The notes: generated by a model from the letters alone, not told the origin. Positions 1 through 11,771 are shown, counted from the stretch's first letter. The stretch is 64,000 nucleotides of DNA from Brachycybe producta (GCA_036925085.1 JAUPFP010000007.1:2014247-2078246), one strand, 5' to 3'. A program made the numbers and translations.

Positions 1-155
1 GGAATAACAGCAGAAGCAGCAAGTGGTCACCAGGATTTTCCAAGAAAGTAAAGAGAAGCCGATTCCCATCAAGGTTTAATCTTGTGGAGAACATCTCAAC
101 AATTTAGGGTAGGACAAGCTATAATTTTTTAATACTTGGTCACATAAAACCTTAC

Positions 156-505
156 AAAGTGAAAGAGGGGACACATAATAAGAATAGAAATTTAAGATTC
201 CTGTATCCCTGCTACCCAAAGTGAAAGGGGGGACACATGATAAGAATAGAAATTTAAGATTCCTGTATCCCTGATACCCAAAGTGAAAGGGGAGGGGACA
301 CATAATAAGAATAGAAATTTAAGATTCCTGTATCCCTGCTACCCAAAGTGAAAGGGGGGGACACATGATAAGAATAGAAATTTAAGATTCCTGTATCCCT
401 GATACCCAAAGTGAAAGGGGAGGGGACACATGATAAGAATAGAACTTTAAGATTCCTGTATCCCTGAAATACAAAGTGAAAGGGGCGGACACATGATAAT
501 AAAAT
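156..505. repeat. Minisatellite, about 5.5 copies of a 62-65 bp unit
   Basis: The word AAAGTGAAAG recurs at 156, 218, 280, 345, 408 and 473, so the period is 62-65 bp. Each unit contains ACACATGATAAGAATAGAAA followed by TTTAAGATTCCTGTATCCCT. The spacing varies because the G-run after AAAGTGAAAG differs in length between units. Units alternate CTGCTACCC and CTGATACCC, which suggests a two-unit ancestor that was duplicated as a pair. Reading frames across the array are repetitive and have no protein character. Confidence 0.93.
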
Positions 506-1100
506 AGAGGTTAAGAGTTGATTTCTCAAGAACTGAATACCCTTGTTGTAATAACCAGTATGCTAGTGGCTGTGATCAGTTTTAATACAGCATTAATCAG
601 AGCCCCTTTGAGAATTAATTCACAACCGTGGACGGAGTAACTACCATCTTAGTGGCTTTACTCCGCATTCCATCTTTCTGTGAACATTAAACCTCTGGTA
701 GAAGTGTCATTGGGCTTATCATGAGACACTGACTTCTTAATCTAGAGGACACAAATTGAGTAAATCAAAGAGGCTTAAGTGAAATGGGTAAACAAATTAT
801 GAAGAAATGAATGAGAGTAGATAGGGAACCATAGAAAATAAAGAAAGAAATTGTATAACCTTGTTGTTATTTTACTATAAACAAAATAAAATGTTGCTGT
901 ATAATCCATGTCTAATTACGTTAAATAAAATTAATCAGGTAACATCCAAACAAGTGAATCGAGGTTTATGAGAAGGGTTCAACAAGTCTTGCCTTGCTAC
1001 GACCTGTATAAGCCTTCACTGGCTTTAGGACCTGTTAAAACAATCTTAACCTTTTCTCGTAAAAGCTAAATTAAGTCTTTTACCTGTCTCTACCCAGAGG
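506..1100. other. Gene-free AT-rich interval
   Basis: I see no coding frame, no strong terminal repeat and no RNA gene here. A weak imperfect hairpin (GGAGTAACTACCATCTTAGT against the following GGCTTTACTCC) lies near 635-667 and is not conserved elsewhere in the window. Confidence 0.6.
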
Positions 1101-1103
1101 CAG

Positions 1104-1222
1104 GCGAGAAATAACACAACATATAGTTGACCTTGAGAAAAAAAGCGGTTCATTTATTCATTTAAATTTATATAAATTCCGATGTTACACACACACAGAC
1201 CTGGCTTAATATATATAATGTT
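1104..1222 (-). mobile_element. Fragment of the Tc1/mariner-like MITE (copy in 62451-62990)
   Basis: The stretch ATAGTTGACCTTGAGAAAAA, then AGCGGTTCATTTATTCATTT and the ACACACACAGACCTGGCTTA block, is the reverse complement of an internal segment of the element at 62451-62990 and of the copies at 5905 and 46525. Neither end carries the CTAGTGGGG terminal repeat, so this is an internal relic. Confidence 0.75.
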
Positions 1223-1363
1223 CTTAGGAGTTAAGAATCATTTTTGCAATTTCTTGGTGACAGCCATGTTTCTTATTATGGTGTCACCATTGATTATTAA
1301 TAAATTACAATGTTGTTCGTCATTCTGAGAAACTTTCATTGTAAATCATCCTTTTCATATATA

Positions 1364-1538
1364 AAGAGAGAAAGAAAGTAAGAGAGAAAGAGACAGAGAG
1401 AGAGAGAGAGAGAAAGAAAGAGAGAGAGAGAAAGAAAGAAAGGAAGAAAGAGAAAATGAGAGAGGGAGAGAGAGAGAGAGAAAGAAAGAAAGGAAGAAAG
1501 AGAAAATGAGAGAGGGAGAGAGAGAGAGAGAGAGAGAA
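1364..1538. repeat. GA/GAAA polypurine tract with an exact 50-bp tandem duplication
   Basis: About 175 bp of almost pure purine on the + strand. Positions 1431-1480 are repeated exactly at 1481-1530; the unit runs from AAAGAAAGAAAGGAAGAAAG to a GAGAGAGAG tail. The complementary strand gives Ser/Leu/Phe-rich open frames that are artefacts of the microsatellite. Confidence 0.95.
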
Positions 1539-1539
1539 A

Positions 1540-2900
1540 ATATGGAAAGAAAACTTGAACAAATTTCAGAACCATTCATTCACTATGTGGATTGGACACG
1601 CGCGTGACCATCCATTTCCACCAATGAAACTCAATGTGACGCGCATGTCGACACCAGGTGGCGTTTATTTTTATTTTCTTCTGAAAATGAGCTAACCAAT
1701 TTACTTTCATTGATATTTTTCAAAATGAAAAAGAGTTGTGTGTGAAACCCTGCTGTTTGTTTGCGTGTGTGGGTTTTTTTTGGGGGGTTAGGCCTACTTT
1801 TTTTGCCTAGACTCCGACTTCATTTTGTAATCTTCCATATTTCATTTTCCAAATGTATGAAACCTGTATTAATATTTATTTGCGTGTGAAGAATTATTTC
1901 TAATTTATATTTGTCTCATTTGTCTTTATGGCAAGAGTGGTTTTTTTTTTCTATAAAAAAAAACTCCTTTCTGTAACCTTCTCTTATTCATGTCACTTCC
2001 GGTCACTTTTGCGCCATTTGTTAAGAATATTTAATGTTTGTCTTAAAACTTCATACACGTGTGACTTTCACAATTCATTTTTTTTCCAAACTTATATAAT
2101 CCATCATCATTCGATATGATTTATGATTTTGTTTAAAAGTTGTAATATTTTTTTCAACAACGAAAAAAATCCATTTGAAATTTATTGTAACTGGTAACGG
2201 CCATCATCATAACTGGCTCTAGAAACATAATTTCATTCATATTAACCATGAATGGGGGAGCCACTTGTCACATGAAATTTTTTTCTAGTATATATATAAA
2301 AAAATATATAAAATGATTTACAGCTACAAATATTTATTTTAGTTTTTATAATTTTGTGGTAATGTTTTCCCTAAAGCAACATTAAGGTTGTTTCATTTGA
2401 ATGAAACTTCGGACAAATTCGAGTGAAACTTGTGCCGAAGGTTTTTTTTAAAAAAAAAAAGATTTATATTATGGCGATTAACTTCCAATTTTGTTCAAAT
2501 CTACTTGAACACGCAAACGCAAAATGGTTTTTAATCAAGAAACTAGAATGTATCTTCTTCTCCTCTCAATGAATAAATTTTACCCTTTTTTTTCCATTAC
2601 ACTTTATTGGTTCCAAGTACAGACGACACCCATTATGCTAATGAAAAATATTTTTCAAGAAAGAGAGACTTTCTTGTTAAAAGTATTATCTTAAATTCAG
2701 ACACATATATAATATAAGATAGTGAGTATAGACGCGTCTTTATCAAATAAATCTAGACTTTTTTAAAAAAAAAAAGAATTTCTTAGAAAATTAATTTAAG
2801 CCACACACAATCAGATCTGTAATAAAAAAAACACAAGTTATTATTACTAATTTCATTAGTGGTGGTCACATTGACAAACTACAACACAGACAAAATTTAA
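1540..2900. other. Gene-free AT-rich interval
   Basis: No gene seen. It holds a CTCF-like word, ACACCAGGTGGCGT, at 1651-1664 (12 of 14 positions of CCASYAGRKGGCRS) and T-tract/A-tract palindromes at 2442-2460 and 2759-2775. A 63-codon open frame at 1928-2119 has low-complexity composition and no recognisable domain. Confidence 0.6.
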
Positions 2901-3011
2901 GATGGTTTCTGGAGAGGTAATTTTTGAAATCTTGATTATATTCTGTCTTTCAGAAGAGCAAAATTAAGAGAGAAATTAGAACAGTATTGTTTTAGAAACT
3001 ATATAAAGATA

Positions 3012-3868
3012 GGTTTACACGAGTCAAGTAAGTTGGATCAACTCGAATTCATTTGACATGAAGGCGTTTTACATGTTTGCACGTTTCATCTGAGAACCCT
3101 TAATACCCTCGACACACATACACAGTTAAATGCATTTAAATATTAAACACGTTCTACAGAGCCCCGTGAAGGACAAATGGACAATATGTCGAATTCAATT
3201 TATTCAGTTAATAATCTCAAAATATTGAGTTCATACTTAAATAATAATGTATAAACTATTGACAGAATATTGATTTAGTATTTCAAATATTAATAATTAA
3301 AGTCAATTTTTAATTTGGGTTCGTGTCCTTAACTGGATTCCGTATAATTCACCTAAACACATTTAATTTGAATTCATTTAACTCTATGTGTATCGAAGGT
3401 ATTACACTGAAAAACTAACAAAATTAACTAATTTTTGTCGCCATTATGAAACATTATTTTAAAGCAAAAGTTAGACCTGTTTCAACTCGGACTTGATTCC
3501 ATTCACATTGACATGATTTAGTGGGTTTAGAGTCATTCAATTCGCGTTCATGTCAAATGAATTCAAGTAAGTTGATCAACTCACTCGACTCGTGTAAACC
3601 CAACTTTACTGTGCTTCACAATGGCGACATGTAGATGGTCTAGAAGAAAACTCGGTTAAGTTTGTTTGTGTTTCAGTGTCAAGTGATGATATTTTTTTCA
3701 TAACTTAGTAACATTTTTCACTTGCAACATTTTTTTTTTCATCAATGAAAATATCATTAATATTTACAAAAACGGCGTTCCATACAGATGAAACGTGTAA
3801 ACATGTAAATTGCCTTCATGTCAAATGAATTCAAGTGAGTTGATCATCTCGAATGACTAATGTAAACC
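3012..3868. mobile_element. TIR element (GGTTTACACGAGTC ends) inserted in the hairpin MITE
   Basis: The left arm begins GGTTTACACGAGTCAAGTAA at 3012 and runs about 80 bp to CACGTTTCATCTG (3092). The matching right arm begins CAGATGAAACGTGTAAACAT near 3786 and ends ATGTAAACC at 3868. A second right-end-like copy, ending ACTCGTGTAAACC, lies at 3543-3600, so either two elements overlap here or the end was duplicated. A further element (3104-3401) is nested inside. Superfamily undetermined. Confidence 0.7.
3104..3401 (+). mobile_element. TACC...GGTA element, copy 1 (about 290-bp family)
   Basis: Ends are TACCCTCGACACACATA and TATGTGTATCGAAGGTA, flanked by TAA and TTA. The interior shares long stretches with the copies at 19672-19957 and 51573-51859, for example ATGTCGAATTCAATTTATTC, ACTGGATTCCGTATAATTCA and AATATTGATTTAGTATTTCA. 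No coding capacity, so a non-autonomous element. The superfamily is unclear: the flanking TAA/TTA are inverted rather than direct and may belong to the terminal repeat. Confidence 0.85.
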
Positions 3869-4001
3869 CAGCTTAAGGTTAGTAAATAGGCTCAATATAC
3901 CACTTAAGGGTATTTTCATGTTAATATCTTTCGAACCAAAAAAAAAATCAACAAATAATAATTTAGTATTATCTAAAACATTGTTGGATACATTTTTTTT
4001 T

Positions 4002-4323
4002 TGGTTCACTGTTCCAGTAGTGGTCAAATAAATAACATTTTTTTGTTTAAAATGTTCCTATTATTGAAGTGTAATAATTCGTTTTGTCATTTTTTTTTTA
4101 CTTATTTCTGTCTTTTCTTATCGTCCAAATGTAATATAAGAGCTTTCTAAATATAGCCAATGTCCATTACTCTATTAGTCCCTTTTCTTACACCACATCA
4201 CCTACGCCATGTTACACAGCCTTGGATCAAATTGGGTTTTATTTTTTTGTCTCTGTCTCTCTCTCTTGTTAGCCCAGAGCAATTATCTTGAATTTGTACA
4301 AATATTTTGTCAAGATAAGAGAG

Positions 4324-4363
<40 letters not shown>

Positions 4364-4750
4364 ACTAACAAGAAAAGAAAGATGGCCGCCGAACTTGTTA
4401 CTTAACACAATTTGATTGATTACGTTTAGTTCTCTCTCTTTCTGTTATCATAATATCACAAATGCTTTGGATTGTTTATGTTGTACAAATGTCATAAGTT
4501 CACCACTTGGGTTAGTTCACATTCTTGTTTATTTCACACACAAAAGGGTTAGTTTTTCATTTACAACAACATTACATATTACCAACAGTTGTTATTTCTG
4601 TCTTAATAAAATACAATGGAGTTCATAGTTATTCTATATACTGAAATTATATAAACATTTGAGCTCCTTGGGATTAATTCCCTCCCAAAATAATAATATC
4701 TCCTCTTCTAATAATACAGTGTGTGACAAGTGTACAGGACCTCAGTAGGC
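4002..4750. other. Gene-free interval with (GA)n
   Basis: A (GA)n tract at 4327-4361 faces a short CT-rich run near 4252-4268, so the two could pair. No gene-like composition was seen in the rest. Confidence 0.6.
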
Positions 4751-4757
4751 CTACATA

Positions 4758-4976
4758 ACAGGCAGTTAGAAATAGGTCAAAACTTCAGTTGGCTCCACCC
4801 TTGTTATGACGACCGGCAACTTCTAATTGGTTTGTTGTGTGGTTCGACGTTGAGAAGGGCGGAGCATGTGACGTCAGACTACATAACCAACCAATTAGAA
4901 GTTGCCGGTCGTCGTCGTAACAAGGGCGGAGCCAACTAAAGTTTTGAACTATTTCTAACTGCCTGTGGCCTACATA
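4758..4976. mobile_element. Foldback MITE, copy 1, with a 10-bp target duplication
   Basis: Begins ACAGGCAGTTAGAAAT and ends ATTTCTAACTGCCTGT. The arms are about 95 bp and contain GGCTCCACCC/GGGCGGAGCC and GCAACTTCTAATTGGTTTGT. It is flanked on both sides by GGCCTACATA (4748-4757 and 4977-4986), an exact 10-bp direct repeat. Long arms with a 9-10-bp duplication are typical of Mutator-like or foldback elements. Both strands give short shadow reading frames that are not genes. Confidence 0.92.
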
Positions 4977-4999
4977 TACACTTATATAGTATCCTAATA

Positions 5000-5900
5000 T
5001 CAATAAATAATAATTCTTGTATATTTTCTATAGTTAAGTTTTCACGGTTCTTCTTTTCTGATGATGACGATAATGATTGTCTTGCAGCTATTTATTTAAA
5101 ATTATCTATGAAAACCATGACAATAATATTAGATTTGAATGATAATAATAGTAATCATAATACAGACATACACACATACAAAGAAAAGTTATTGGAATTG
5201 TAAGGAGGAGAGGGTACAAGGAGGAGAGGGTACAAGGAGGAGGAGGAGGAGGTTAGCATACTAAATCCCCCCTAAAACCTATAGTAGAAATTGTGTTCTA
5301 GTGTGGATTTTGGACTTCCAAGGAAGTCATTTTTGATTAATGTAGACGAGTTTTTATAACTTTCTTCTATTCATATTAGATTTTTCTCTCAATTCTTTCA
5401 GTACGTCCATTAACATCATTTTAATTTACGATATGAACGTTATTTATGTTTTTGTTTTCATTTTTCAAATCCTCCTCCCCTTCTTTTTTTTTTTCAATGT
5501 CTCTCTCTCTCTCATTTTGTTTATTGTGTGAAATTTTTCGCCTTCAGTGTGAAATGATATAAAGACAAATAATAAATGTGTCATTCATTGTAAAAATTAG
5601 ACAACCTCAAAAAAAAAAAATAAAAGATTTTTGCTCGTATTTCAATAAGAATGACTGCTAGTCAGGCAGCATTGCGCCATTAGTTAAATGAAGTGACTAA
5701 CTCCAACAAAATAATGAATATGTAGTAGTTTACATTCTAAAATGACTAGTTATTTTATAACTACCATGGTGAATCTCAATTTACACTGGAAAGTGCTATC
5801 AACCTCTAAAAAAAATTGAAGAATTTGTCTGCCTTAGAGATAGAAACATTATGAGTCTTCTAAGTACTTACATCGGCACATTTTAGATCACAGTATGTTG
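5000..5900. other. Gene-free interval with a G-rich minisatellite
   Basis: A 16-bp unit, AAGGAGGAGAGGGTAC, repeats from about 5202 to 5240 and runs into (AGG)n. The remainder is AT-rich without recognisable genes. Confidence 0.6.
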
Positions 5901-5904
5901 GTAT

Positions 5905-6188
5905 TATATATATAATATCCCAGGTCTGTGTGTGTGTGGAGTAACAAAACCATTGAAGCACGTCGGAATTTATATAAATTTGAATAAATGAACCGTTTTT
6001 TTCTCTCAAGGTCAACTATATGTTGAACTCTTCCTTTGGAAAGTGTAGAAGGGGGAGAGAGAGAGAGAAAAGTGGGAGGGGGTGACTGAAATTGAAATGA
6101 AAAGAGTAAAAAAAGGAAAAAACGACGCGCATGCGCACAATTGCCTGTGAATTTTGCTCCCGTCATTTATGACGAGTTACCCCACTAG
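5905..6188 (+). mobile_element. Tc1/mariner-like MITE, left-truncated copy
   Basis: The right terminal repeat ends GACGAGTTACCCCACTAG at 6188, matching the intact element at 62451-62990. The body shares ATCCCAGGTCTGTGTGTGTG, AATGAACCGTTTTTTTCTC, GGTCAACTATATGTTG and CGCGCATGCGCACAATTGCC. The left terminal repeat is absent, so the copy is truncated. The open frame on the - strand through this copy recurs in the other copies only because the DNA is repeated. Confidence 0.85.
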
Positions 6189-6577
6189 TTCTAAAATATT
6201 TGGCAAGAAAGTATCAATGCACATGTGCAAATAGCAAAAGTACAGAAACACAATGATACTGTGGTTCCATTATCTTTGAAGAGGATACAATATAGACGAT
6301 TGAAGATGGGGTTTCAACTTTTGAGTATATTCTAGCTTTGTTTCCGCCTTCTGTTTTTTTTTCTCCGTTCTTTGTTTATGATGGGCATCCGGGTGACCTT
6401 CTCCATTCGTTGAAGTTCTACTAAAAATGGTTGTCTGAAATGGTAAACCAGTAGCTCCATTGTAGAAATCCACGTATTCCATGTCATGATATATGTACTG
6501 CACATGCACAGTACACCTATCTGTATTCGATATCCCCTTACTCAGGTGGATTTATGGTTTTCTAAAAATTAGCTGCT

Positions 6578-7231
6578 AATGCCTAGTTCTCACAACCTTT
6601 ATGTAGCTCAGGCTAAGGACTTAGCCTATGTTTAAGGGTTGTGAGAACACACAGTAGATGGTGGTCAATGTCAAATGTTAGCTTTGGTTAGGTAGCCTTG
6701 GTTACCCATATGTAGCCTACACATTATTTAGTGTGAATGCAAAACTAAGTTAACTTGATCGTACGCCACCTGGTGGTCATAAATCTGAATAGAAAATGGC
6801 GTCATTCATTTTCTATTTCCATTGTTAGATGTTTCAGTCTATTTGTTAATTTATTAAAATAATTTAAAATTATCAATTGATCTCTATTTAATAATTACTT
6901 ATTTCCATAAACTCTAAATCATCAACCTACCTACAATTAAAATATGTTGCATTTAGTGTGTTCAATGAAGACTCATGCAATTCAGTTTTGTTAGTATGGA
7001 CAATATCAGCCATTTTCCCTCCAAATTATGTATACATTATGCAGGCTATACACATGCACAATGTCCACACATAATGGCCAGTGCCAAATTTGTAGTAATT
7101 TGTATGCTGTAGTGAGCGCCACCTTTAGGCAGGTCACAAAGCCCATATGTAGTTGCTCACATGTGAACACAGTCGTTTAGCCAAGGCTATTTTAGCCCGA
7201 GCTACAAGAAGGTTGTGAGAACTAGGCATTA
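6578..7231. mobile_element. TIR element, about 654 bp (AATGCCTAGTTCTCACAACC ends)
   Basis: The left end AATGCCTAGTTCTCACAACC (6578) is matched by GGTTGTGAGAACTAGGCATT at 7211-7230. Inside, a secondary inverted copy, AGGGTTGTGAGAAC, lies near 6637. No coding capacity. A near-consensus CTCF-like site sits inside at 6763-6776. Confidence 0.85.
6763..6776 (-). promoter_or_regulatory. CTCF-consensus-like site
   Basis: On the - strand it reads CCACCAGGTGGCGT, matching 13 of 14 positions of the bilaterian CTCF core CCASYAGRKGGCRS. Occupancy is unknown; the call is by sequence match alone. Confidence 0.4.
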
Positions 7232-9190
7232 CTGGTAGTTCCACTGGCAACAATTTCGACGATTATTCTCATATCCTAGGAAGATAATGGAACCATAGAC
7301 TTCCTATAGTATGACAGTAACAAAAAAAGAGCACTAGGTGTCGCATGTGATGACTTTAGTTATTTTAATGTGATTATGGCCACTGTGCTGAGTTTATGCT
7401 GTTATATAAAGACTACCAGATGGGGAGGTACCATTAAAACAACATGAAAAACACAGACAGAATATGAACATACTGTTATTAGAACACAAAAAATGGCGGT
7501 ACCATAGAGAGTATACTTGCATCAATTTCTTGCATTGAAATGTACGTGACACCTTAACAGACGCCATCTTGTTTAAGGTAAAAACATCATCAAAACAATT
7601 CACTCAAAAGAAAGCAAAACAGAAGTTAGTTGAACCATAGTTTTTTTAAAACTGAGGGTCGATTTCACCACAAATTGTTTAGTATTTTACCAATGCCATC
7701 TGGTATATTATATAGACATCCCAGATGGAGAGAGAGAAACGTTAAGAAATAGTTAATTTTCTTGTATAATACTTATTTTTATACGCCTTGCACATTTTCT
7801 TCATCCTTACAAAAAGGATATCATATTTATAAAAAAAATTATTTATATTTCCTTGTGATGACTTTTACACCTTTAGATAATATATATTCTCTAGTTTAGA
7901 CTTTAGACAGACAGAGAGAGAGAGAGAGAGAGAGAAAAAAAAATATGTATAGAGGTTATTTTCTATAACCTTTTTAAATCATTTCCTTAATGTAAAGAGA
8001 TTATAAATTATGCAAACAGAAATTACACAATTAGATGAGTAGTAGTATTACTCTTTAGTAGTCGGACATGTTTTAAGTTGAACACTGAATCCGCTGCTGC
8101 TGCTGCTTCTTCTGATTATAATTATTATTAGAAACTCTCACATACACAGAGAGAGAAAACTTCCATTTTTTTTTGTGTGCTCTGAAAGTGAGTTGCTGCT
8201 CCAAAATTAATCCCAGTTATTTACTCCACTCAAAAATATACCAGACAGAATTAAGAAATGATTGATTGCATTATAACGAAATAAGCTTTATACTATTTTT
8301 TTTTTAGATCTTCTTGTTGGTTTTAAAGCTTAAATTATATTTCAGTCGCATTCTTTTTGATAGATCTTTCAAATGGCACATATAATTATTGCTCAAACTT
8401 ATTTTTTTTTCCTAATAAAAATTAAGAAAAACTAGTGTTTTTTTTTATAAATTTTCAAGTTAATTACAATTAGTAAATTTTTATGAAGAAATTAATTACA
8501 ATTACAAAGCATTTTCGAATCACTTTCCTATTAAAAAATATCAGGGTGACATAAAAAGATTATGACAAATCATCAAATACACAAAAAATGTAAAAAAAAC
8601 AGCAAATTACTAATAAACTGAATGATAGAAACTAGAAAGTGACGCTCAAACGCACTTTTAGTTTGTTTGACAATTAGTATCAAGAATAAGTTAACACAAA
8701 ATCCGAGTTGTTTGAAAACAAATTACAAAAATACTTTAAAATAACTAAAACAAAAATAATTACTTTGCAAAGTAATTAAAAAAAAATTAATTGCACTTTG
8801 CATTTGAAAATATATTTTAATTATAAAGTTTAAAAAGTAATTTGGTGAATTACTATAATTACTTGAAATTTAAAGTGGTAAATTTAACTACAGTAATTCA
8901 TTACTATAGGCAAATTACGTCTCAATACTGAGAAATTTTTTAATTCATTTTTTATAATGTAATTTATAAAAAATATATACTTATTAATTTATTTAAATAA
9001 TTTTTGATTATTATTCCATTTAGATACATGTATATAAAAAAAATGACCACTTCTGTTTAGGAATGTGGTGGACAATTTGTGTGACAGTTCATTGCATGTG
9101 TGGTGTCTCTTAAGAAATCACTTTTCGTGGATTCACCATTTCTCACTGTCGACAATTGCGTCAAAAGTGGACCAGATTGTATCGGTCATC
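7232..9190. other. Gene-free AT-rich interval
   Basis: Very AT-rich with long A and T runs and a (GA)n at about 7916-7934. The segment 7480-7515 (AGAACACAAAAAATGGCGGT and following bases) resembles one near 32685-32722, hinting at an old dispersed repeat. No gene seen. Confidence 0.55.
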
Positions 9191-9192
9191 AG

Positions 9193-9194
<2 letters not shown>

Positions 9195-9251
<57 letters not shown>
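9195..9251. repeat. (GA)n microsatellite
   Basis: 57 bp of uninterrupted GA. The Arg/Glu-rich frames over it are artefacts. Confidence 0.98.
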
Positions 9252-9254
<3 letters not shown>

Positions 9255-9259
9255 GAGCC

Positions 9260-10750
9260 ATCAGTCACATTTGAGATATGATGATGATATAAATATAAAT
9301 GGAAACACAAAATAAATAGTTAATCGATATCAGTTGTTGTTGTTAGTGTCATTTCTGAAAGAAAAATACAAGAAATTGATTTTTAGAGTCTTGAGAAAGT
9401 TTTTTTTTCTCACAAGAGATTTTATAGTTGAGGATGAATATATGGACCAAGACTTCACTTAGTCATGTCCAGTCTCCATTGTACAGGTTTCTTAAGAAAG
9501 AAATCGATAAGAAATTAATTGAAAAATTTTCTTCACGAAAAAAGCTCTTAACTAAATAAACAAAAAATAATAATCTCTTAAAAGATTTTTTTTTTTCTAC
9601 GTAAAACTATTTAGAATGACAACAAAACTCTTGAGATTATTTCAATTCCAGGTTCTATGTTATTTTTTTTATTAAAAAAACTACTTAAAAAAAAAAAAGA
9701 AATACAATAATACTTAGTAGATTTTGAGATGACCATCGGTCATTCAAGCAAAACGACATAACATTTTTAGTGCATTGTTTTTGTCAAAAAATGAAGGATG
9801 CCATTTTGATAGTTAAAAACAAATTGATTTTGTGACAATGTCATCATCACTCATCATCAATAATGAAATTTCAAATTTTGTAATTTTTTAATATTAGTAA
9901 CTTGAAAATAGTATCCGTATTGACAGTGAAGTTATGTCATATAGCGACACCTGGTGTGTGAAATTTTCATTTTTGTTGAAGAAACAACAATAAGTATCAT
10001 CATCATCAATATTAAATGAATAGAAAAGAAGTTCTCTCTAAAAGCAAAACGATGGAAGGAAAAATCAAAGGAGAATTAATTGCCTTCAAAATAAAACGAA
10101 GAAATGAATGAATGAATGAATGGTTTATAATATCGTTCGCACAAGTGTTCGATTTATATTATAAACATCACACACACAAAGAAGAAGAAAAAGATTCATC
10201 ATCCATCTTTTTTTTTTCCAGCTCATTTTTGATTAGATTCTTCGGTTAAAACATACATCAACGACAATATATAAGAGAAATAGATTTAAGTGTGTTACCT
10301 CCATTCTGTTATTGTTGTTACACTGTTGATAAGCCATTCAAATAAAACAAAGAGGAAAAAAAAAATTGCAGCAAGAAAACTAGAATTGTATTAAATCTTC
10401 ATGTAATTACTAATTAGCAAACATGTAAATAGAAAATGCTGCGAAAGGAAAGATTAATTTATAGTGCTCTTATGCCAGCACATAACCATACTATTTGTCA
10501 ACATGAAATTACTGGTTTTGGCTATTTAAATGAGGAGGCTTATTTACTGGAATTGCATGTCTTTACATATACAATGTATAGCATAGCATAAAGGAGGAAG
10601 GACGACAATACAAAAAGTCTAAAAAGAAGAAATATTTAACTGACCAATCATAATAATAATCGGCAATGCTCGTGCTGCTCATTTAAATACACCAACCAGT
10701 AATTTTGAGTTGCCAAACAGCAATTATTGTTAAAAAAAAACAAGTAGTTC
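9260..10750. other. Gene-free AT-rich interval
   Basis: A/T homopolymers, an (ATGA)n near 10105-10121 and scattered CATCAT words. No terminal-repeat element or coding frame was recognised. Confidence 0.55.
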
Positions 10751-10753
10751 TAT

Positions 10754-11444
10754 AAAGCCGGTATTACACCAGCAACTTTTAATGCAATAAAATGTGCAAT
10801 GTGACATTGCAACTTCCTTGTTTATAGTGATAACACTATAAACAAGGAAGTTGCAATGTCACATTGCACATGCAACTTGCTAACACTTTATTTTTAACTA
10901 GTGTTGAGAGTCAGTCTCACCGAGTTGAACAGGTTCAACTTTGAGAGACTTTTCATGTAAACTTTCTGACAAACAACCAATCAGGCCGTTTACCGGAAAT
11001 GACATATGTAATATTGAACGAATTCTCGGTTTCATGGCTTCCGGTTTATGAACTTCCTGTTAGTTGATCCCAATATGGACACAAACCAAGGGTGCAGACA
11101 TTGAACAGAAAATCATGTACGATTTTCACTAAGATTCACAGCAGATCTCCTGTGGATGGAAAGTCATTTTACGTTTTAGCTGCATTTTACTGGATATCCA
11201 GAATAGAATTGAAATTTTAAAATTCAGTAAAACGCGGAATAAAAGTAAAATGGCTTCCGATACCATACGAGAATCACCCGAATATGTCGGCCCCTTGACA
11301 TAAACGAAGTTTTGAAAACTTGATTGGCAATTAGGTTGCATAGTGTGATATAGAGGTTTATTACAAAGTTCTAGTTGCAAGTCACATCACAGGTTGCACT
11401 GCAAGTTGAATTGCATTGGAGGTTGCTAGTGTAATACCGGTTTT
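10754..11444. mobile_element. AGCC-type TIR element, copy 1
   Basis: The left end AAAGCCGGTATTACACCAGC is matched at the right by GCTAGTGTAATACCGGTTTT. The interior corresponds, in reverse orientation, to the element at 57068-57710: shared words include GTTGAACAGGTTCAACTTTG, TTCCGGTTTATGAACTTCCT and ATCCCAATATGGACACAAAC. No conserved frame, and the short frames differ between copies, so it is non-autonomous. The flanks look like a decayed TTAA (ATAA on the left, TTAC on the right). It contains a young hairpin at 10793-10870. Confidence 0.88.
10793..10870. repeat. Perfect 37-bp inverted repeat with a 4-nt loop
   Basis: Positions 10793-10829 are the exact reverse complement of 10834-10870, with the loop ATAA. 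The sister element at 57068-57710 has only one such arm, at about 57640-57675, so the second arm was gained in this copy. Confidence 0.97.
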
Positions 11445-11771
11445 ACATTTGTTTAGAACTTTTAGAGATTTTATAGAAACTTTGTCAGCCGATTCTATCA
11501 GACTATCAAAAGTTAAGTCGAAGGTTAGTTGAAGGCCCCAATTTATAAGATATTTGTGAGCTTCAGTTGATCTTCGTCTTAAAGTTGATAGAAAGCCATA
11601 AAATTCATCAGTCAAAATAATAACAATTTAGTGAAAATAACAGACGTAACAACCTGTAATCTTGAATTGACAGGACTTTCTTTTTTAAAAAAAAGTAACA
11701 ACTTTGAATAGTCGTTTCAATAAAATTTAAGTCGAAGATCAACTGAGGCTTACCTATACCTGCTATACCAT

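Larger units (their letters stand above)
2930..3945. mobile_element. Long-hairpin MITE split by a nested insertion
   Basis: The left part (about 2930-3011) ends with TTTTAGAAACTATAT. The right part (about 3869-3945) resumes with CTCAATATACCACTTAAGGG and TTAATATCTTTCGAACC. Intact family members read straight across this junction: TTTTAGAAACTAGAAGGGTA, then GCTTAATCACTTAAGGGTAT (31100-31140). The copy was therefore interrupted by the element at 3012-3868. The second hairpin arm is missing or too decayed to see. Confidence 0.65.

Noticed and set aside
156-505. Regular repeats that might suggest a CRISPR array
   Set aside because: The whole 62-65-bp unit is repeated, with no variable spacers, and the DNA is eukaryotic.
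1320-1579. Overlapping - strand frames rich in Ser, Leu and Phe
   Set aside because: They are translations of the GA/GAAA microsatellite in three phases.
5888-6166. - strand frame beginning MTGAKF, repeated at 62657-62968
   Set aside because: The similarity comes from shared MITE DNA. The frame spans the terminal repeat and CT-rich tract and diverges by indels, with no codon-level conservation.
11129-11615. Two - strand frames of about 80 codons
   Set aside because: The first lies inside a non-autonomous TIR element, the second runs across its right end. The sister copy at 57068-57710 does not preserve the frame.
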